The notes under the pieces: generated by a model | The model's database searches: none | The model's input: only the letters and a program-made list of their open reading frames with translations | Told to the model about the DNA's origin: nothing | Shown: piece by piece, positions 10,263-21,889 of the stretch | Position numbering within the stretch: position 1 is the first letter of the stretch | Layout of the letters: each line of letters starts with the position of its first letter | Assembly: GCA_977006965.1 (NCBI GenBank) | Contig: OZ345356.1 | Span: 1,550,001 to 1,614,000 of the forward strand | DNA length: 64,000 bases | Reading direction: 5' to 3' | Source of the DNA: Phymatolithon calcareum | Lineage: Eukaryota; Rhodophyta; Florideophyceae; Hapalidiales | Translations under genes and position numbers: made by a program

Positions 10263-11375
10263 TTGTGCAGGGATATGCCACCATGTAGTAAAGTTGTGCG
10301 TGAAGGGGACATCCTGGGTCCTTTACGCTTTACAATTACACTAGACCGAAGGCACATCACCTCCTCATGGATCAGACTGACTCTATCGATAAGCCACGAC
10401 AGACTCGAATATGCAGATCGTGTCGTGTTAATTGACAAAAAATCACTTTTTGCGTCCGGAAAGATGACGAAGATTTGTGAAGGAGCTTATGAGGAAGTTG
10501 GGATGGAGATCTCTACATGCAAAAGTGTTGCACAACATATTCAACCCAAAAGCAATGTACTCTGCACTACAAAGCAGAATGAAAAGAAAATGGGATTTGA
10601 ATTCACTTGCGAAAGCTGCAATAGTGATTTTCCATGCAAGGCATCACTTGCAAACCACGAACGCTAGCATTGTCGCCCCATCCCCAGGGATGCAGCCGTG
10701 GATGAATATGAATGCCCGTCTAAAGGAACAATTCTGGTCTTAGGCGAATGGGACGACAAAGAGCGCTCTTATTGGCACGCTTACCTAGTTGTCCGCAAGA
10801 ATAACCGAGCAGTAAGAGAGTATCAGTACAGTACTTTGATGGGGAGGTGCGTGAGAGTCTGGAATCAGGAGCATCTGACCCTATAACTATAGTATCGAAA
10901 TTGGCAAATCACGTTTCAAAACGCGCTATAGACTACCCACGAACAGGTTACTACCACTTCCGCTTCGTTTATATCTCCGGAGAGCCTCGGCCGTCTCGAC
11001 TTTGAAATACGGATGTGAATCCTAGAATCTTACGAATCTAACCCTGAAAAAGCTTAACGCTACAGCGTCGAAGATACTGGCCGCCATGGCGAAAAGAACA
11101 AGAGCCAAAGAAGCCAGAGAGCACTCCTTTCCGGTGATGCAATGGATTTAATACGGTCCCAGGGGTTGGTTTGGATATGTTTTACTCATTGATGAGAAGA
11201 GGGTCGTCTGCAAGATAATGCTACCATGCCCAGAAGAAAATGCACTCTCCTTGGCGATAGTCAACAAAGATATCGAATCGGCTATGAAAACGCTTCCGAC
11301 CTCAGAAAGTGGAATCAAATGAAGCCTTCTAGATGTTCTAGCCTCTTACAGCACAGGCCAAATTTGGGTGGTATC
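10263..11375 (+). pseudogene. LINE-D fragment: RT end, C2H2 zinc finger, C-terminal region
   Basis: The frame opens with VREGDILGPLRFTITLD, matching the GVrQGDPLSPLLF block of non-LTR reverse transcriptases, and then reads RLEYADRVVLI where the catalytic YADD should be, so the second aspartate is lost. After the RT comes a C2H2 zinc finger, FTCESCNSDFPCKASLANHE, followed by CPSKGTILVLGEWDDKERSY and further plus-strand frames (YPRTGYYHFRFVYIS; RGWFGYVLLIDEKRVVCKIM) broken by shifts and stops. It is a 5'-truncated, dead copy of a LINE family different from LINE-A, B and C. No 3' tail is visible; it abuts the copia relic on the opposite strand. Confidence 0.6.
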
Positions 11376-14300
11376 TTAACGTGGAGGGCGTGCGCGGGTT
11401 CGAGCTCTTCGTGCAGGAACGCAGACTAGATGTCGATATGGCGGGGGTATACGTTTTTGAGATACAGCTCTGCTGAAGATTATGCGAGCAGTGATCTTTT
11501 TTAGTGTGTACGTTGCGATTGCGTCAGGATCGTAGTGTACATACGGTTCGTTACAGTCTCCACGATGAGCAATTCTGGCTTTTTGCTTGCTCATATTGAT
11601 TTCTGGGTCACGTTTGTTCTGGAAGTCTGTCTTTTGGTACAACCGAGAAGGCCAGGAGCTCGGAAGACTTGCATTTGTTTAGCTTTTCGATTTCATCCTC
11701 GAAGGAATCTTTCCATTGTACCGCATCGGGGTATTGCCGCGCGTGCGGATATGTCTTGGGAGGGGGAGTAGTACTGGGAGAAATCGTCACAGGAATTTTC
11801 TTTTTGGTAAAATTATCTCTTGTAATCGCCCTGGACGGGGTATAGGTGCCGCGATTCGTAGTGCTCCTCACGTAAATGATTCTTTTATGTCGTGATATCT
11901 GGGCTCGAGAACTGGATTGGGCTATGCAATGGCATTGTTGGGTGGGAGGACTGTTCACGGTGGTGCATATATATTTTTCGCGGTTTTGGCGCTGGGGTGC
12001 CTGTTTTTTTTGCCGCTACACGAGTACCGGGGTAGAATGTCATTTTTGAGATTGGCGTGGTTTTGTTGGAATACTGAGGCGAGCAATGAGTTTTGTGTGG
12101 TCAACATCAGACGCGTTTGGTCATGCTCAGTGTGGTAGACTGCAAAGTTGGCAATGCAGCACGGCATAGTTCATTGCGTCTTAATATTGTAGACCAAGTA
12201 GTTCGACGTGTAAGTCATTCCGAGCTCCGGCAGCGATGAGACCTGGTGTCAAGCCTGGGCTTCTTAGTATATGTAACTTAGGAACGTATCCCCTCGTCCC
12301 GAACGTGTGGAGCTGTGATAAATCCAGCTTGGTTCTGTACCAAACGGTGTACTGAACTTTCAATGTGGTTTTCTGTATGGTTTTCTTGTATTTGCTGACG
12401 GCGTCGAAAATCGCGGCCCCCCAAAATTCTTGCGGAAGTCTAGAAGCATAGAGAGATGCACGTGAACGCTCAAAAAGTGAGCGGTTTTGATGCTCAGCTG
12501 ATGAATTCACTTCCGGTGTGTAAGGCACTGTTGTGCAGTATCGAATCCCCGCTTTTCCATAGTAATGGACTAATGCTTTGGAATTTTATTCTTTCGCGTT
12601 GTCCGTGAGGAATATTTGAATTCGTAAAATGTGGTCTGTCATTACTTCGTAGCCGGCAAAAGTGTGGCCAGTTCCGACCGTCTTTTGATGAGCTTGAGGA
12701 GGTAACACTTCGACGCACGGTCGATGAATATGAGAAAGTGCTTGAAACTGCCCACGGCTGATGGTGACACTGGTTCGCAGGTATCTGACGCCACGTACGT
12801 ACTTGGGTCTAGGAAAGGTTGCTATCGCGATGAGCGGGCAGCTTTTCGATGTCTGCCCTCAAAGCACGTGCTGTAACTAAGTGGAGCAGATAAGGCAGTG
12901 GTGGATTGTGGAATTCCGTATTCCAGATTTCCAGAGGCCATTCTGTGCAAAGTCGTGGGGTGTGCGTGTGTCATGGTTACACGTCAACGCATAAGTTTGT
13001 GATCTGCGAGAATGCTGAGTGGTATAGAATGGGGAGGTATGTCATGGGAAATAGTAGCCGCAGTTACCAATTTGGCACGCTGCTGGGATTGTGACATATC
13101 TACATCGACATATGCAGCGACTCTGATGAGTGGCCGGACGGATTTCGATTGTTCAATTGTTTTGTGCTTGCCTAGCTTTTGATATTTGGTTAGTGCTACG
13201 GTAACAGGTCTGCTGCGCAGGTACGATAGTAGGGGCTTTCGAGAACGGCCTCAGGCGTTAGATGTTTTGCATGTTGGAGTGAATAGATGGGTTTTTCGTT
13301 GCATTGAGTAGAGTCCATCTTTCATTTGAGCAACAGATAGCAAATTCTATTGGAATAGCGGTGTTCGCACCATCTGTGAGATGTGCGGTTGAAGGCAATG
13401 TGGTCCTATGCATTATATAGGTGAGAGAGTTCAAGGCGAGAGAGTTCAAGTCACTGTCATTGTATAATCAATGGCCTAGAAAGGTTATTGTGAAAAGGGT
13501 GGCACGGAATTATGGGACAGGTAAAAGCCATAGTCAAGGTTCCACTGACAACTAGGCTCTCGGGGATGCTGCAAATTGTTGTTTACCGTTTGGTTCTGTT
13601 CAGTCGGTTCTGTTTGGGATTCCTGGGCTTGGCTAGTCGGCTTATCACTGTTGGCGTCCTTTTTTGTTAGTTCAAGTTGGCTGGCTGTGACAAAGTATGT
13701 TTTCTATCCAACGGAAAGCTCTAGCTGGTGCAAGGGCGATGTCTAGTCAGCGAATGCAGAGGGCCGATGTGCTTAGTCGTAATTTCCGTGGTTTCCGTGG
13801 CCTTAAAAAATATGCAAGCTGCTGCTTCGGGCCGGATTCGCGATCATAGAGTGTAGACGTGAGCCGTGTCCGTCGAGTTGGTGGCATTGCGAAGCATCGC
13901 GTCTCCACGTGCCGTGAATATGACAGCATGGATCACTGGGTGGGTACTTGGGCGGTCGAGATATATTCCGTAGAATATACTGACCGGGTTGGAATGTCTG
14001 TCGACTGTGATGAAATAGGTGCCGGCTTTCTTTGTATCTTTGCCATATTTTCGGGCTCTGGTCATAGTGCCTACCGGGAGGGGAGATAGAATGCGGTTTT
14101 TATTGCGCGTGTTGGAAAACAGGAGGGGTTGTCTTCTCTTGTGTGCTTGTCATGCAGCGGAAGTTCTTGAGCCGGAGTAGAGCTCTGGAAAAATAACGCA
14201 CCGTTGTGGGAGGGTTAGTAATCATCTCTTCCGCAAACGAATGGCACTTGGGGCTAACTCGTTGCCCTTCTATTATGAACATCACTGTACGGACTTCGCG

Positions 14301-14588
14301 ACTGATGTTTGGATACCCAGATGATACCATTCGAAGTGGCGTCTTTGTGCGTTTGTCCACGTCGTCGGATGATGTGATAGAACTGGCTGATTCTGCGAGC
14401 AGAGCATGGTCGATTGGACTGGAGATGTCAAACGTGTTTTGATATGCAAACAGATAGCGCAGGGCGATTTTGATTTTATGTCGTGACCTAGTTCTGGAAG
14501 TCGGGAGCTCAGTATTCTCGCATGATGATACACTACGCAATGGCTTTCTTGGGAGAGAATTCTGAATGAGCTTTGGCGTCTGTTGCAT
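11376..14588 (-). pseudogene. Ty1/copia retrotransposon gag-pol relic
   Basis: Read on the minus strand, copia domains occur in the canonical order but in broken frames. A gag-like region lies at 14588-14100. Integrase core segments follow: KHFLIFIDRASKCYLLK near 12740, then MPYTPEVNSSAEHQNRSLFE at 12528 and LPQEFWGAAIFDAVSKYKK. The start of the reverse transcriptase follows: YPDAVQWKDSFEDEIEKLNK near 11710 and KRDPEINMSKQKARIAHRGD near 11600. Integrase before RT is diagnostic of copia. The sequence ends within the RT, and no catalytic YVDD, RNase H or 3' LTR is found; LINE-D begins there. Many stops and shifts: an old, dead copy. Confidence 0.75.
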
Positions 14589-14895
14589 CCGTCAGTTCAG
14601 GATCGGAGATAATGTAGTCGTGCACCGTTTTCTGTTGCGCATATTCGGAAAGCCTCAAAATATAAATCTTATTTTTCTTTGGAGAGCTTGGGAACGGGCA
14701 GAATATGAGTCCGTTTAATGGTGGATGTTGGTCGATAATGCGGCTGGATCTGGTGGTGTGTATGGATGAGTTGTTAGTGTCGATGATGTTTGTGGTTTCG
14801 TGCAGTAGCGCAATACGTGTCTTGGGTTACGAGTCTAGGATATCGTGTGTAGGGGTGAGGGCGGTACAGGGTTTAATACGCAGGAAGCGAAAAGT

Positions 14896-14908
14896 GGATC
14901 CCATAACC
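14896..14908 (-). promoter_or_regulatory. Copia-type primer binding site
   Basis: On the minus strand GGTTATGGGATCC follows AATAACA directly. In Drosophila copia the LTR ends in AACA and is followed by GGTTATGGGCCC, the site primed by an initiator-tRNA fragment. Position and orientation fit the copia relic at 11376-14588. Confidence 0.55.
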
Positions 14909-15020
14909 TGTTATTACTAGGTCACTTACCTCTTTACTCTTCCACTGGTTACCCTTATGTACTGTTACTACGCCGGTGCTAGCGCCTTCATCTAAGGTAA
15001 ATATGATAAGAATCATAACA
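14909..15020 (-). repeat. Possible partial 5' LTR of the copia relic
   Basis: The sequence adjoining the primer site begins TGTTATTAC on the plus strand, so on the minus strand it ends in GTAATAACA as an LTR should. A matching end, AATCATAACA, occurs at 15011-15020, but the 3' LTR is missing so the length cannot be checked. Confidence 0.3.
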
Positions 15021-15221
15021 TTTATTTTGAGCCGTACCGCTTTTGCACTCCGAATAGGTGCAAGTGGACTTACATGTGGATTACCCATGTCCGGCCCTCA
15101 AATGAAGTACTATTTCAATTTTTGCATCTTTCAGTTTCACTGGCCAATCAGGAGACCAGAGGTGGGTTTTTGTATCCCACTGAATCGGGTTGCACCAAGA
15201 AAGAGAAACTCTTCGAAAGAC

Positions 15222-15320
15222 GGAATCCAGCCAGAACCTCTTGGCGTTAGGAAAGTTGTCCCAAGCGTCAGCAGATGCGTTGGTAACTTTTTAATAAAAA
15301 TCTACCTTTCTTCTTCTTCT
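15222..15320 (+). repeat. CTT-tailed retroelement, 3' fragment
   Basis: It contains GGAATCCAGCCAGAACCTCT, then GTCCCAAGCGTCAGCAGATG, CGTTGGTAACTTTTTAATAA, AAATCTACC and a (TTC)n tail. The first part is shared with the minus-strand copy at 63.6-63.7 kb, so the family extends at least 35 bp upstream of the conserved tail. Confidence 0.7.
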
Positions 15321-15325
15321 ATAAA

Positions 15326-16466
15326 TCTAGATTCATCATACCGGAGGTACTGAAGGCAGTTAGACAGGATAATCTGGGACTACGGGGCCCTCGATACAAG
15401 GCACCTTCCGGCTGGCTTCCGGAAGGTCCGCACATTCCCGACAAAAGCCAACTAAAAGAATTAAGAAATTAACCCAAAAGCCGCGATCGGATGTTGACGA
15501 GTAGCAAATCTATTTATAACGATCTCAAACTGAACGTATTGGAAAATATAACATGTTTCCACTTTAGTTCCCTATGCGGACGCTAGCCCGCCTAAAGAAG
15601 ATGGTATCGTATCTGCACATGCCGTCGTGGGTCACGTCGGCAGGAGACGAGCATAATTGAGCGAGGAATTCCGTAAGGGTCCCCGGCTCAGTTAATAAGG
15701 AGGGAGTAGAGGCTGACCGGGCCGAACGGACCAAAAAAGACACAAGACAAGTTTCCGGAGCGAGCGAGCTGCATAAATGTTTTTTCGGCGGTAATCCCGC
15801 CGGAAATGGCTGGCGCGATCGCGAACGCGCTCGCTTGGGACTCGACGAATCGAGAACTCGCCGCGCTCTAAATGCCAGACTAATCCCCTCCGTCGCCGGA
15901 TCTCGAAGACATCTTGCGAATTTAGGCAGATTTGATAGAGACCGGATATCATAGCCTGTCCGGCCGGGCTTGCCGCTGCGCGTCACAGGAAGGAGAAAAG
16001 GGCAGAGTCAAGAATTTTCCACGCTCCAATGCAGGGTTTTTCTTGAAATAGCAAAAGCCGTGCACCGGCCTCCCCATGGGAGTATAATATCACTTTCTTA
16101 CACTTTGATTGTACATGGATTCCGCCCTTAGAGGTGTTCCGCATTGCTACAAGAATTGGAAGAGAGAGCAGAAAGAGATTAGAGAAGGTAACGAGATGAT
16201 CAACTTCCGTGAACGTCCTAAATGCTTTCCAAAACGACTCATCCCTTTGAAAGACGGCCGCTGAAACGAATGGCTAATTCACGGGTTTATTGAGCAGGTG
16301 GGAGTTCTGTATTTACAATATTACTCTTTGTTTATTTACTTTTTATCAGTCCTTGGTTTTCTGTCTCCCTCCGGTCCGCTAGTCGGATTCCAGGCGTGGC
16401 TTGTATAGACATATCCTATTTTCTCTATCATAACTTATATGCAGGAAAATCGTACATTTCATTTCT
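15326..16466. other. No confident gene
   Basis: A GC-richer patch at about 15560-15990 is open on the minus strand in two frames (for example LPKFARCLRDPATEGISLAF), but the composition is Arg/Ser/Pro-rich and typical of chance frames in GC-rich DNA. Nothing recognisable. Confidence 0.4.
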
Positions 16467-16470
16467 CTAG

Positions 16471-18462
16471 TGTCTATTTTACGAACCCCCTCAATTGAGG
16501 GTATTTCCCTCAATTGAGGGGCGATTTGAAAGCTCAAAAAAATCCATAAAGCAAATTTGAAACAGATCGCTCATGCCATATTCGTAAAGCCTGGCTCATT
16601 TTCTGTGCGAGGAGTACCCACACTACTACCTTAAATTCGCTTCGCTCGGTGCTAGAAACGAAAATATGTTGGTCACTCAGAAGTTTGAGACCTGCCATTC
16701 CAGGAGAAAAACACTGGCCGCGCGCGGTCGGTACATCAGTGCACATCAATACAGCATCTGTAGGCGGTCTATCAGAGTGCTCCAGACTATGCGGAGCCAT
16801 TTCGAAGTCAAAAAAGGTGAGTAGTATGGTTCAGAATGTACTCGGGGAAAAAATCAATGGTCGCGCGAGCATGTCACATCGTATGAAATGGGTTCTGATT
16901 CGTCATCCATTAAGAAGACTAAGATTAAGACAGTCCACATTGTCAACGTCAAGGCAGAGAACGCTGTCGTTGACATTCCAGACGCTGAAAACCTTGAACC
17001 GAGCCAACACCGGCAAAAGCGCGGTATAGCCTAGGCCTGCTTACAGTGATCATCCTTGCCAATCTTCATCGGGAAACGCCTGTTTATCGTCTACAGTCGA
17101 GATCACATGCTCCTCAGAAGGGCATACAAGCTTCGATGAAACCTTCAGAAGCTCTAAACGCCCTCTTCCGAGCACTCTCGCCTAAGTCTTACAAGGCCCT
17201 TGAGACCAAACATTGCACCGGGAACTTGATGTCATCACGCCCGACCGCGAGCCGAATACGTGCGCTCATTGGGTCCCAAGGTACAAGCGCAAGTTCTATG
17301 TACGTTTTAGAGACGATTTTACTCTCAGTTGTGGAAACTTCGCACTCTAAACAGAGACTTCTTATTCGAGATTTGTGGTATTGGACTTCATTCAAAGTAC
17401 GATTGCGTGGTGACGATGTTTCCCCAAGTTACCTGCGAAAACTTGCTGCTTGGACGTCCGCTAAGCTGAGAAGAAAGGGGCGAAAAGAGACTACAGTGAC
17501 AGAGCCTATTAAGTTTTTCGAAATACTCGTCCTCACGGCAAGAGTTGAGTTCGGCGCTGAGAGCGCTTTCTGGAAGTCTACCAGGCCGAAGAAGTATCTC
17601 CCTGGCCCTTCTTCTTCCAAAAAAGTGATGCCGGTGGGAGAATACCTCCGGTTGATTTCATGCAGAGTGAAATCAAGTGAATTAGGCGACATATACGCTG
17701 CGCCGTACCGCTGGTCACCTCGGTCAAGATTATGTCGATCCCACGAATGACCACAGAAAGCACACTGTGTCAAAGAGATTTTGAAGGCGAGATGGCCTAC
17801 GGAATGGTAGTTCTGTGCTGCCTTATGGCCGCGTATGCCGGTACAAGGCGCATTGCATGTATGGATTCATACTTAGTGAGTACTGACTCTGCGGACACTC
17901 AACAAGTGCGCCTTTAGTTCATAGGGGCCATCTAACTCTTCTGGCGATTTTCTAGGTTGTTAGCTAGTTGTTATTCTCTGGTGACCATGCAGAGTGTCAG
18001 CAGCACATGACGTAGTGAAGGTTTTGTGAAGTGCCGGAAGAGCAACTCATCGATAGCAATTGACACGCGCATTACTTGTCGACGTTCAGTTGCGCCAGAG
18101 CGTACATTTGCATTCGAAAGCAGTCTTGGACGCCACGTTAACCCTAAGAAAAGTAAAAAGATGACTTCAGAGGTCATGATGACAAGCTTTGTTGTGCAAA
18201 ACAACTGCAGAGTTTGAAAATGCAAGACCTCGACCATAGTGTTCTCACAATGTAATACGCTTGATAGTGCCACAATATACATTTGCGACATTTTTACTGT
18301 TAGGAACTGCTTCACTAAGCATGCTGAAGACATTTATGAGCTTGGCGCTGTTGATGCGCTTGATAGCGAGTAACTTTCATGAGCAAAAAATTAAATGAAT
18401 CTCTTCCCTCAATTGAGGGAAAAGTGCCCCTCAATTGAGGGAAAATTTCCGTAAAATAGACA
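16471..18462 (+). mobile_element. piggyBac-like transposon, copy B (1.99 kb, internally deleted)
   Basis: The ends are TGTCTATTTTACG and its exact inverted repeat, flanked on both sides by CTAG (16467-16470 and 18463-18466). Two CCCTCAATTGAGGG palindromes lie near each end. Internally it follows copy A but lacks about 200 bp that encode the first catalytic aspartate and about 370 bp before the third. It also lacks the LINE-B insertion of copy A. It can only have moved with transposase supplied elsewhere, if at all. Confidence 0.85.
16888..18373 (+). pseudogene. piggyBac transposase remnant, copy B
   Basis: Nucleotide alignment with copy A is continuous outside two deletions. The original N-terminus is visible as MGSDSSSIKKTKIKT at 16888, ending in a stop near 17030. 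Frames at 17400-17750 match the region upstream of the catalytic core (LAAWTSAKLRRKGRKETTVT). The first DESISRWYG block is deleted. The second motif survives only as RIACMDSYLVS, and the third reads VVSS rather than VVDS. The C-terminal Cys-rich region remains in shifted frame near 18200-18370. Confidence 0.8.
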
Positions 18463-18469
18463 CTAGATG

Positions 18470-18600
18470 TTTCTAAAAAATTCCATTCCTATTCAAGAAC
18501 AATCTAGAAATGTCCAATTCGTTTCTAGATGATTCTAGAGAGTTCTATTCGTGTTCCAAATACATCTAGAGAGTTCGAATGTGTTTCTAGATGTTTCTGC
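18470..18600. repeat. Degenerate TCTAGA repeats
   Basis: TCTAGA recurs five times in about 120 bp, mostly spaced 10, 21 or 31 bp, followed by variants of GAGAGTTCTATTCGTGTT. The helical-phase spacing and TTC/GAA content superficially recall heat-shock elements, but it may simply be an eroded tandem repeat next to the transposon. Confidence 0.5.
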
Positions 18601-18759
18601 AAATATTTAATGAAAAGTATTATAGAAAGTCTAGCCATAATTACAGTAAATTACAATTACAGTTTTCTACAATACAGAAACTTGGGTAACATACAAACTG
18701 CGTGTATGTGATTGTTACAGCGGCTGACGATTTTTTGCGTAGAGATTTAGATGTTAAGC

Positions 18760-19559
18760 TTCCCGAAGCTCTGCGCTTGTGCGGCTTTGAGCTGTTGTGA
18801 CATCAAGTACCTCTCGTATCTGTTAAAGTCTACTGTAGCCGTAAGCATGGGGAGTTGCTCGACAACTCCGAAAACTGCATAAAAGAAAGAATGAATGAAA
18901 ATATGCCAAGCATCGAAGAGAGAGGATGTGCGTGGTCTGCCGACTCGCAAGCCCAGGAATGAGGATATCACACCAGGCGGGAATATTCACCTTGAGCCAT
19001 TTTAGAGAGAAGAAGTGCCTGTAAAAGGCAGAAGAAAATGGGGGAAGAGAACAGGATTTGGCAGACGTATCAAAGCATATCGGGCATCTCAGAGAAGAGG
19101 GAGACCTTAGCGGAGCGTTGAAACAAGCGAAAGGTGCCAAGGTGTTGAAGAAGCGCCGAGTAGAGGAAGTCATGAAAGTCTGGAAGGAGGAAAAAAGAAG
19201 CAGGGATAATAAAAATCAACTTAGTTGAGCCGAACAAGCTCCCAGGAGAGCCTCATATAACAAACGGAAAGACTCGCCGGTGGCACCTAAGAATGATTTT
19301 TGAACAGAACCTCTTTGTGCAGAATATCACCCCTAGCCACATACTTTAATTGAGTTCGTAGCGCTCCAACGAGCAGTGCGATCCACGGAAATGGACCGAG
19401 AGACTGAACAAGAATGCAAAAGACTTCTTCGTGCCCTTATCGGAAGAGAACTTATAATTAAGGAGATTTGAAGAAAATAGAGCGTGGAAGAGTTAGAAGC
19501 GACCTTGTTACTCAAATTGAGGTTTTGGGAACTTTTAAAATAAAACATCGCATATCCCC
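18760..19559 (+). mobile_element. LINE-B 5'-truncated copy
   Basis: The plus strand follows LINE-B ORF2 from the post-RT region to the 3' end in broken frames: GCATCTCAGAGAAGAGG near 19083 corresponds to the LREEEHLK segment, and the 3' part aligns with the NRVPLWRKS and YECKRLTRAL segments. It ends with GAGGTTTTGGGAACTTTTAA, AATAAAACATCGCATATCCCC, the LINE-B terminus with a C tail. Frameshifts and stops throughout. No clear target duplication; the 5' boundary is approximate. Confidence 0.7.
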
Positions 19560-19956
19560 TTAGACGGACGTCAGAAATCGAGAGTGAAAATGATTTTTAA
19601 ACATTTTAAAACTCGTTTTAATTAGAAATAAAATATTTAAAACGTGTTTGAACATTATCAATGTCGATTTCTAACATCCATAAACTTCAATTGAAATTAA
19701 AACGTGTATGTTTATGAGGCTGCTCCGGATCAAGGCAATATTTGAATTGTGAATTATTGAACCTAGCTGTTCCCAATAACGTTTTTCTGGCTTGCGGGGA
19801 CTGCGGCCAATACCTTACAAGCAGGAGTCAATTCGCTCGCCAAAAGGGGCAAAGCGATGATAGCTTTTTTCAATAAAACACAGAGGACTTTTCTCCAGTC
19901 AAAACAGATAAACAAATAGCCCATACTAGTCTAGACCGACGTTGAACAGATGCAAA

Positions 19957-20927
19957 ATGGCTGATGAAAACACTACGAAGACCAAAGTGCCAGTATGTTC
20001 TCATTTGTTCCTCACAAGTCTGGTTTCTTACCACAGTAGAACTGACATATTGATTTGTAATGGAAGTTTCTCCAGCAGCACAATGACCGATCGTTGTCGA
20101 GGGATTCAAGAAAGATGGCAGCAGACATTGAGTTTCAATCTGAAATGGACACGCTCAGAAGGTCGCTCGGTACTCTGAAAGCATCTGTGTCAGACCTAAA
20201 ACGATGTCTAAAGGAGGTAGAGGAAAAGAGCATGTCATCAGAGCAAGACGGTGAATTGGACGCTCATATTGCGAATGTCATTTTAACGAGCATCAAGCAG
20301 GCTTCTGAGATCCTTGGTACTATGTGTCGCGTGCATGAAGGGAACAAGAAGTTTCAACATCGCTGGCCTCGCAGCATCGCAGATCTTTCCCAGCGCATGG
20401 CGCAGCATCACATTCTCGCGCGTCAACTAAAAGGAACCACAAACGACTTTGAAAACCTGCAGACGCGTTATCGAGAGAGAGTGAAGCAAGAGACTATCGC
20501 TCTACTTCGCGAGCTTTCCGCAGATGCAGATGAAAGTGAGTTGGAATGGGCTGCTCGAACAGGAAAAGTGGATCTTATATTGCGGGACTCGAGAGCGCAG
20601 GCGCAAATGTCGGAAGAGGAAAAACGCAATCGCAGGAACGAAGTGTATAATCTAACCGAGATGAGCAGAAGTCTTCGTACGGTGGATAAGACTATGAAAT
20701 CTCTACATGAGTTCTTTGTACAGATGCAACTTGTGGAAACAAAGGACAATAAAACAGTCCACAGCGGAAGGAATGGAGAGGCGGCCAAATCTCAGGAGGA
20801 CATGCTGTATGTGTACAACTCGCATAAGAGTAAGACAAGACGAATCATGTGGTACGTTGCCATTTTAATTCTCACCATTGTTCTAGTTGTCACCATTATT
20901 GCCCTTAGACGTCGAAATAGCATATAG
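19957..20927 (+). CDS. Syntaxin-like (Qa-type) SNARE, 295 aa
   Basis: Exon 1 (19957-19992) encodes MADENTTKTKVP. A GTATGT donor and CTCCAG acceptor at 20075 give an 83-bp phase-0 intron. Exon 2 runs to the stop at 20925-20927. The N-terminal 200 residues are helical (SLGTLKASVSDLKRCLKEVE and others), as in a syntaxin Habc bundle. A SNARE-like helix follows (TMKSLHEFFVQMQLVE), then a basic stretch KSKTRR and a C-terminal anchor, IMWYVAILILTIVLVVTIIA (about residues 269-289), with RRRNSI in the lumen. The layout is that of a tail-anchored t-SNARE acting in vesicle fusion. Unusually, the position of the zero-layer glutamine (LVESQGE in typical syntaxins) reads LVETKDN. Which membrane it serves cannot be told. 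Confidence 0.8.
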
Positions 20928-21889
20928 GCACTACTGCATCAGGGCAAAGAAGAACAGAGGTGGTAAAGGAGAGATATAATGAATGCTTATTTCCCTATCG
21001 GGCTAGAAAACAGTGCTTTTTACTTTTCCCCTCCTTTGATTACGACAGGGCGTTAATCCTGCTAAGAATTTTAAGCACGTTTCTTTTCTGCCTGCCGCTC
21101 TTCATTAAACTACGGTGGTTTACCTATTCGCGAGTCCACGTGGACGATGGTGAAGGAGAGCATATTTGTCTGATTTGAATCAGATTGGCCTATCGCGGAG
21201 TGCCGGATACTCTACTGACCTCGAAACCGTATCGCCACAATGTTTTATGGAAATCAGATGGGATATTTGTTTGATAATTCTACATTTCCCGTGGAAGAAG
21301 TTCACGCCTGGCTTTGCAAATGCGAGAGCAACAACAATACCTGTCATCCCACAGAACTGGCAACAGAAATGTGACGAAGTAAGACAATAATCTTCCGTTC
21401 AGTTGTAAATCACTTGTCAGTTCACTGCGCATGTCCTGTCTAGTCTACGACTCAGTTTTCTGCGGTCTTCAGCGACTCTGAATGCGTACCCGAGTCGCAT
21501 CGCTGCCAATCTTTTGAAAGGTGAAAGCAGATACTGAAAGCGTGTTCACCCTCTTCAGGAATGTTCAGCGAGCGTTCTCTCGTGAGTCAGACCTATCGCG
21601 AAAATCAGCTACAAGCTTTGAATACTTAGTGCATAAGACTTCAATTGTATCGTAATTAAGTGGATTTATTGAGAAGTTTTTTTGAATTTGGAATTTATTA
21701 AACGGCCTCAGTAACACTCATGAGACTGCAAGGGAGATGCGTTTCAGCAGCTACGTTGTAGCTTCGATCATATATTCAAATCCTTGTAACCCGGGTTAAT
21801 GTCGTAGCCCTAGCTGCAAAAACCCTCTCCCGTAGAAGGGCGGAGGGAAAAGCTTGGGGTACACTGATCAGATTTCTTCAATTGGCACC
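20928..21889. other. No confident gene
   Basis: Plus-strand frames at 20960-21178 (hydrophobic, ILLRILSTFLFCLPLFIKL) and 21166-21390 are open but lack a convincing start or homology. The rest is AT-rich, with no recognisable repeat except a GC-rich imperfect hairpin around 21825-21850. Confidence 0.4.

Noticed and set aside
15564-15986. A 140-aa minus-strand frame in GC-rich DNA
   Set aside because: Arg/Ser/Pro-rich composition expected by chance where stops are rare; a second frame on the same strand is also open.
18470-18600. Heat-shock element array
   Set aside because: Spacing is irregular and no gene start follows; only described as a repeat.
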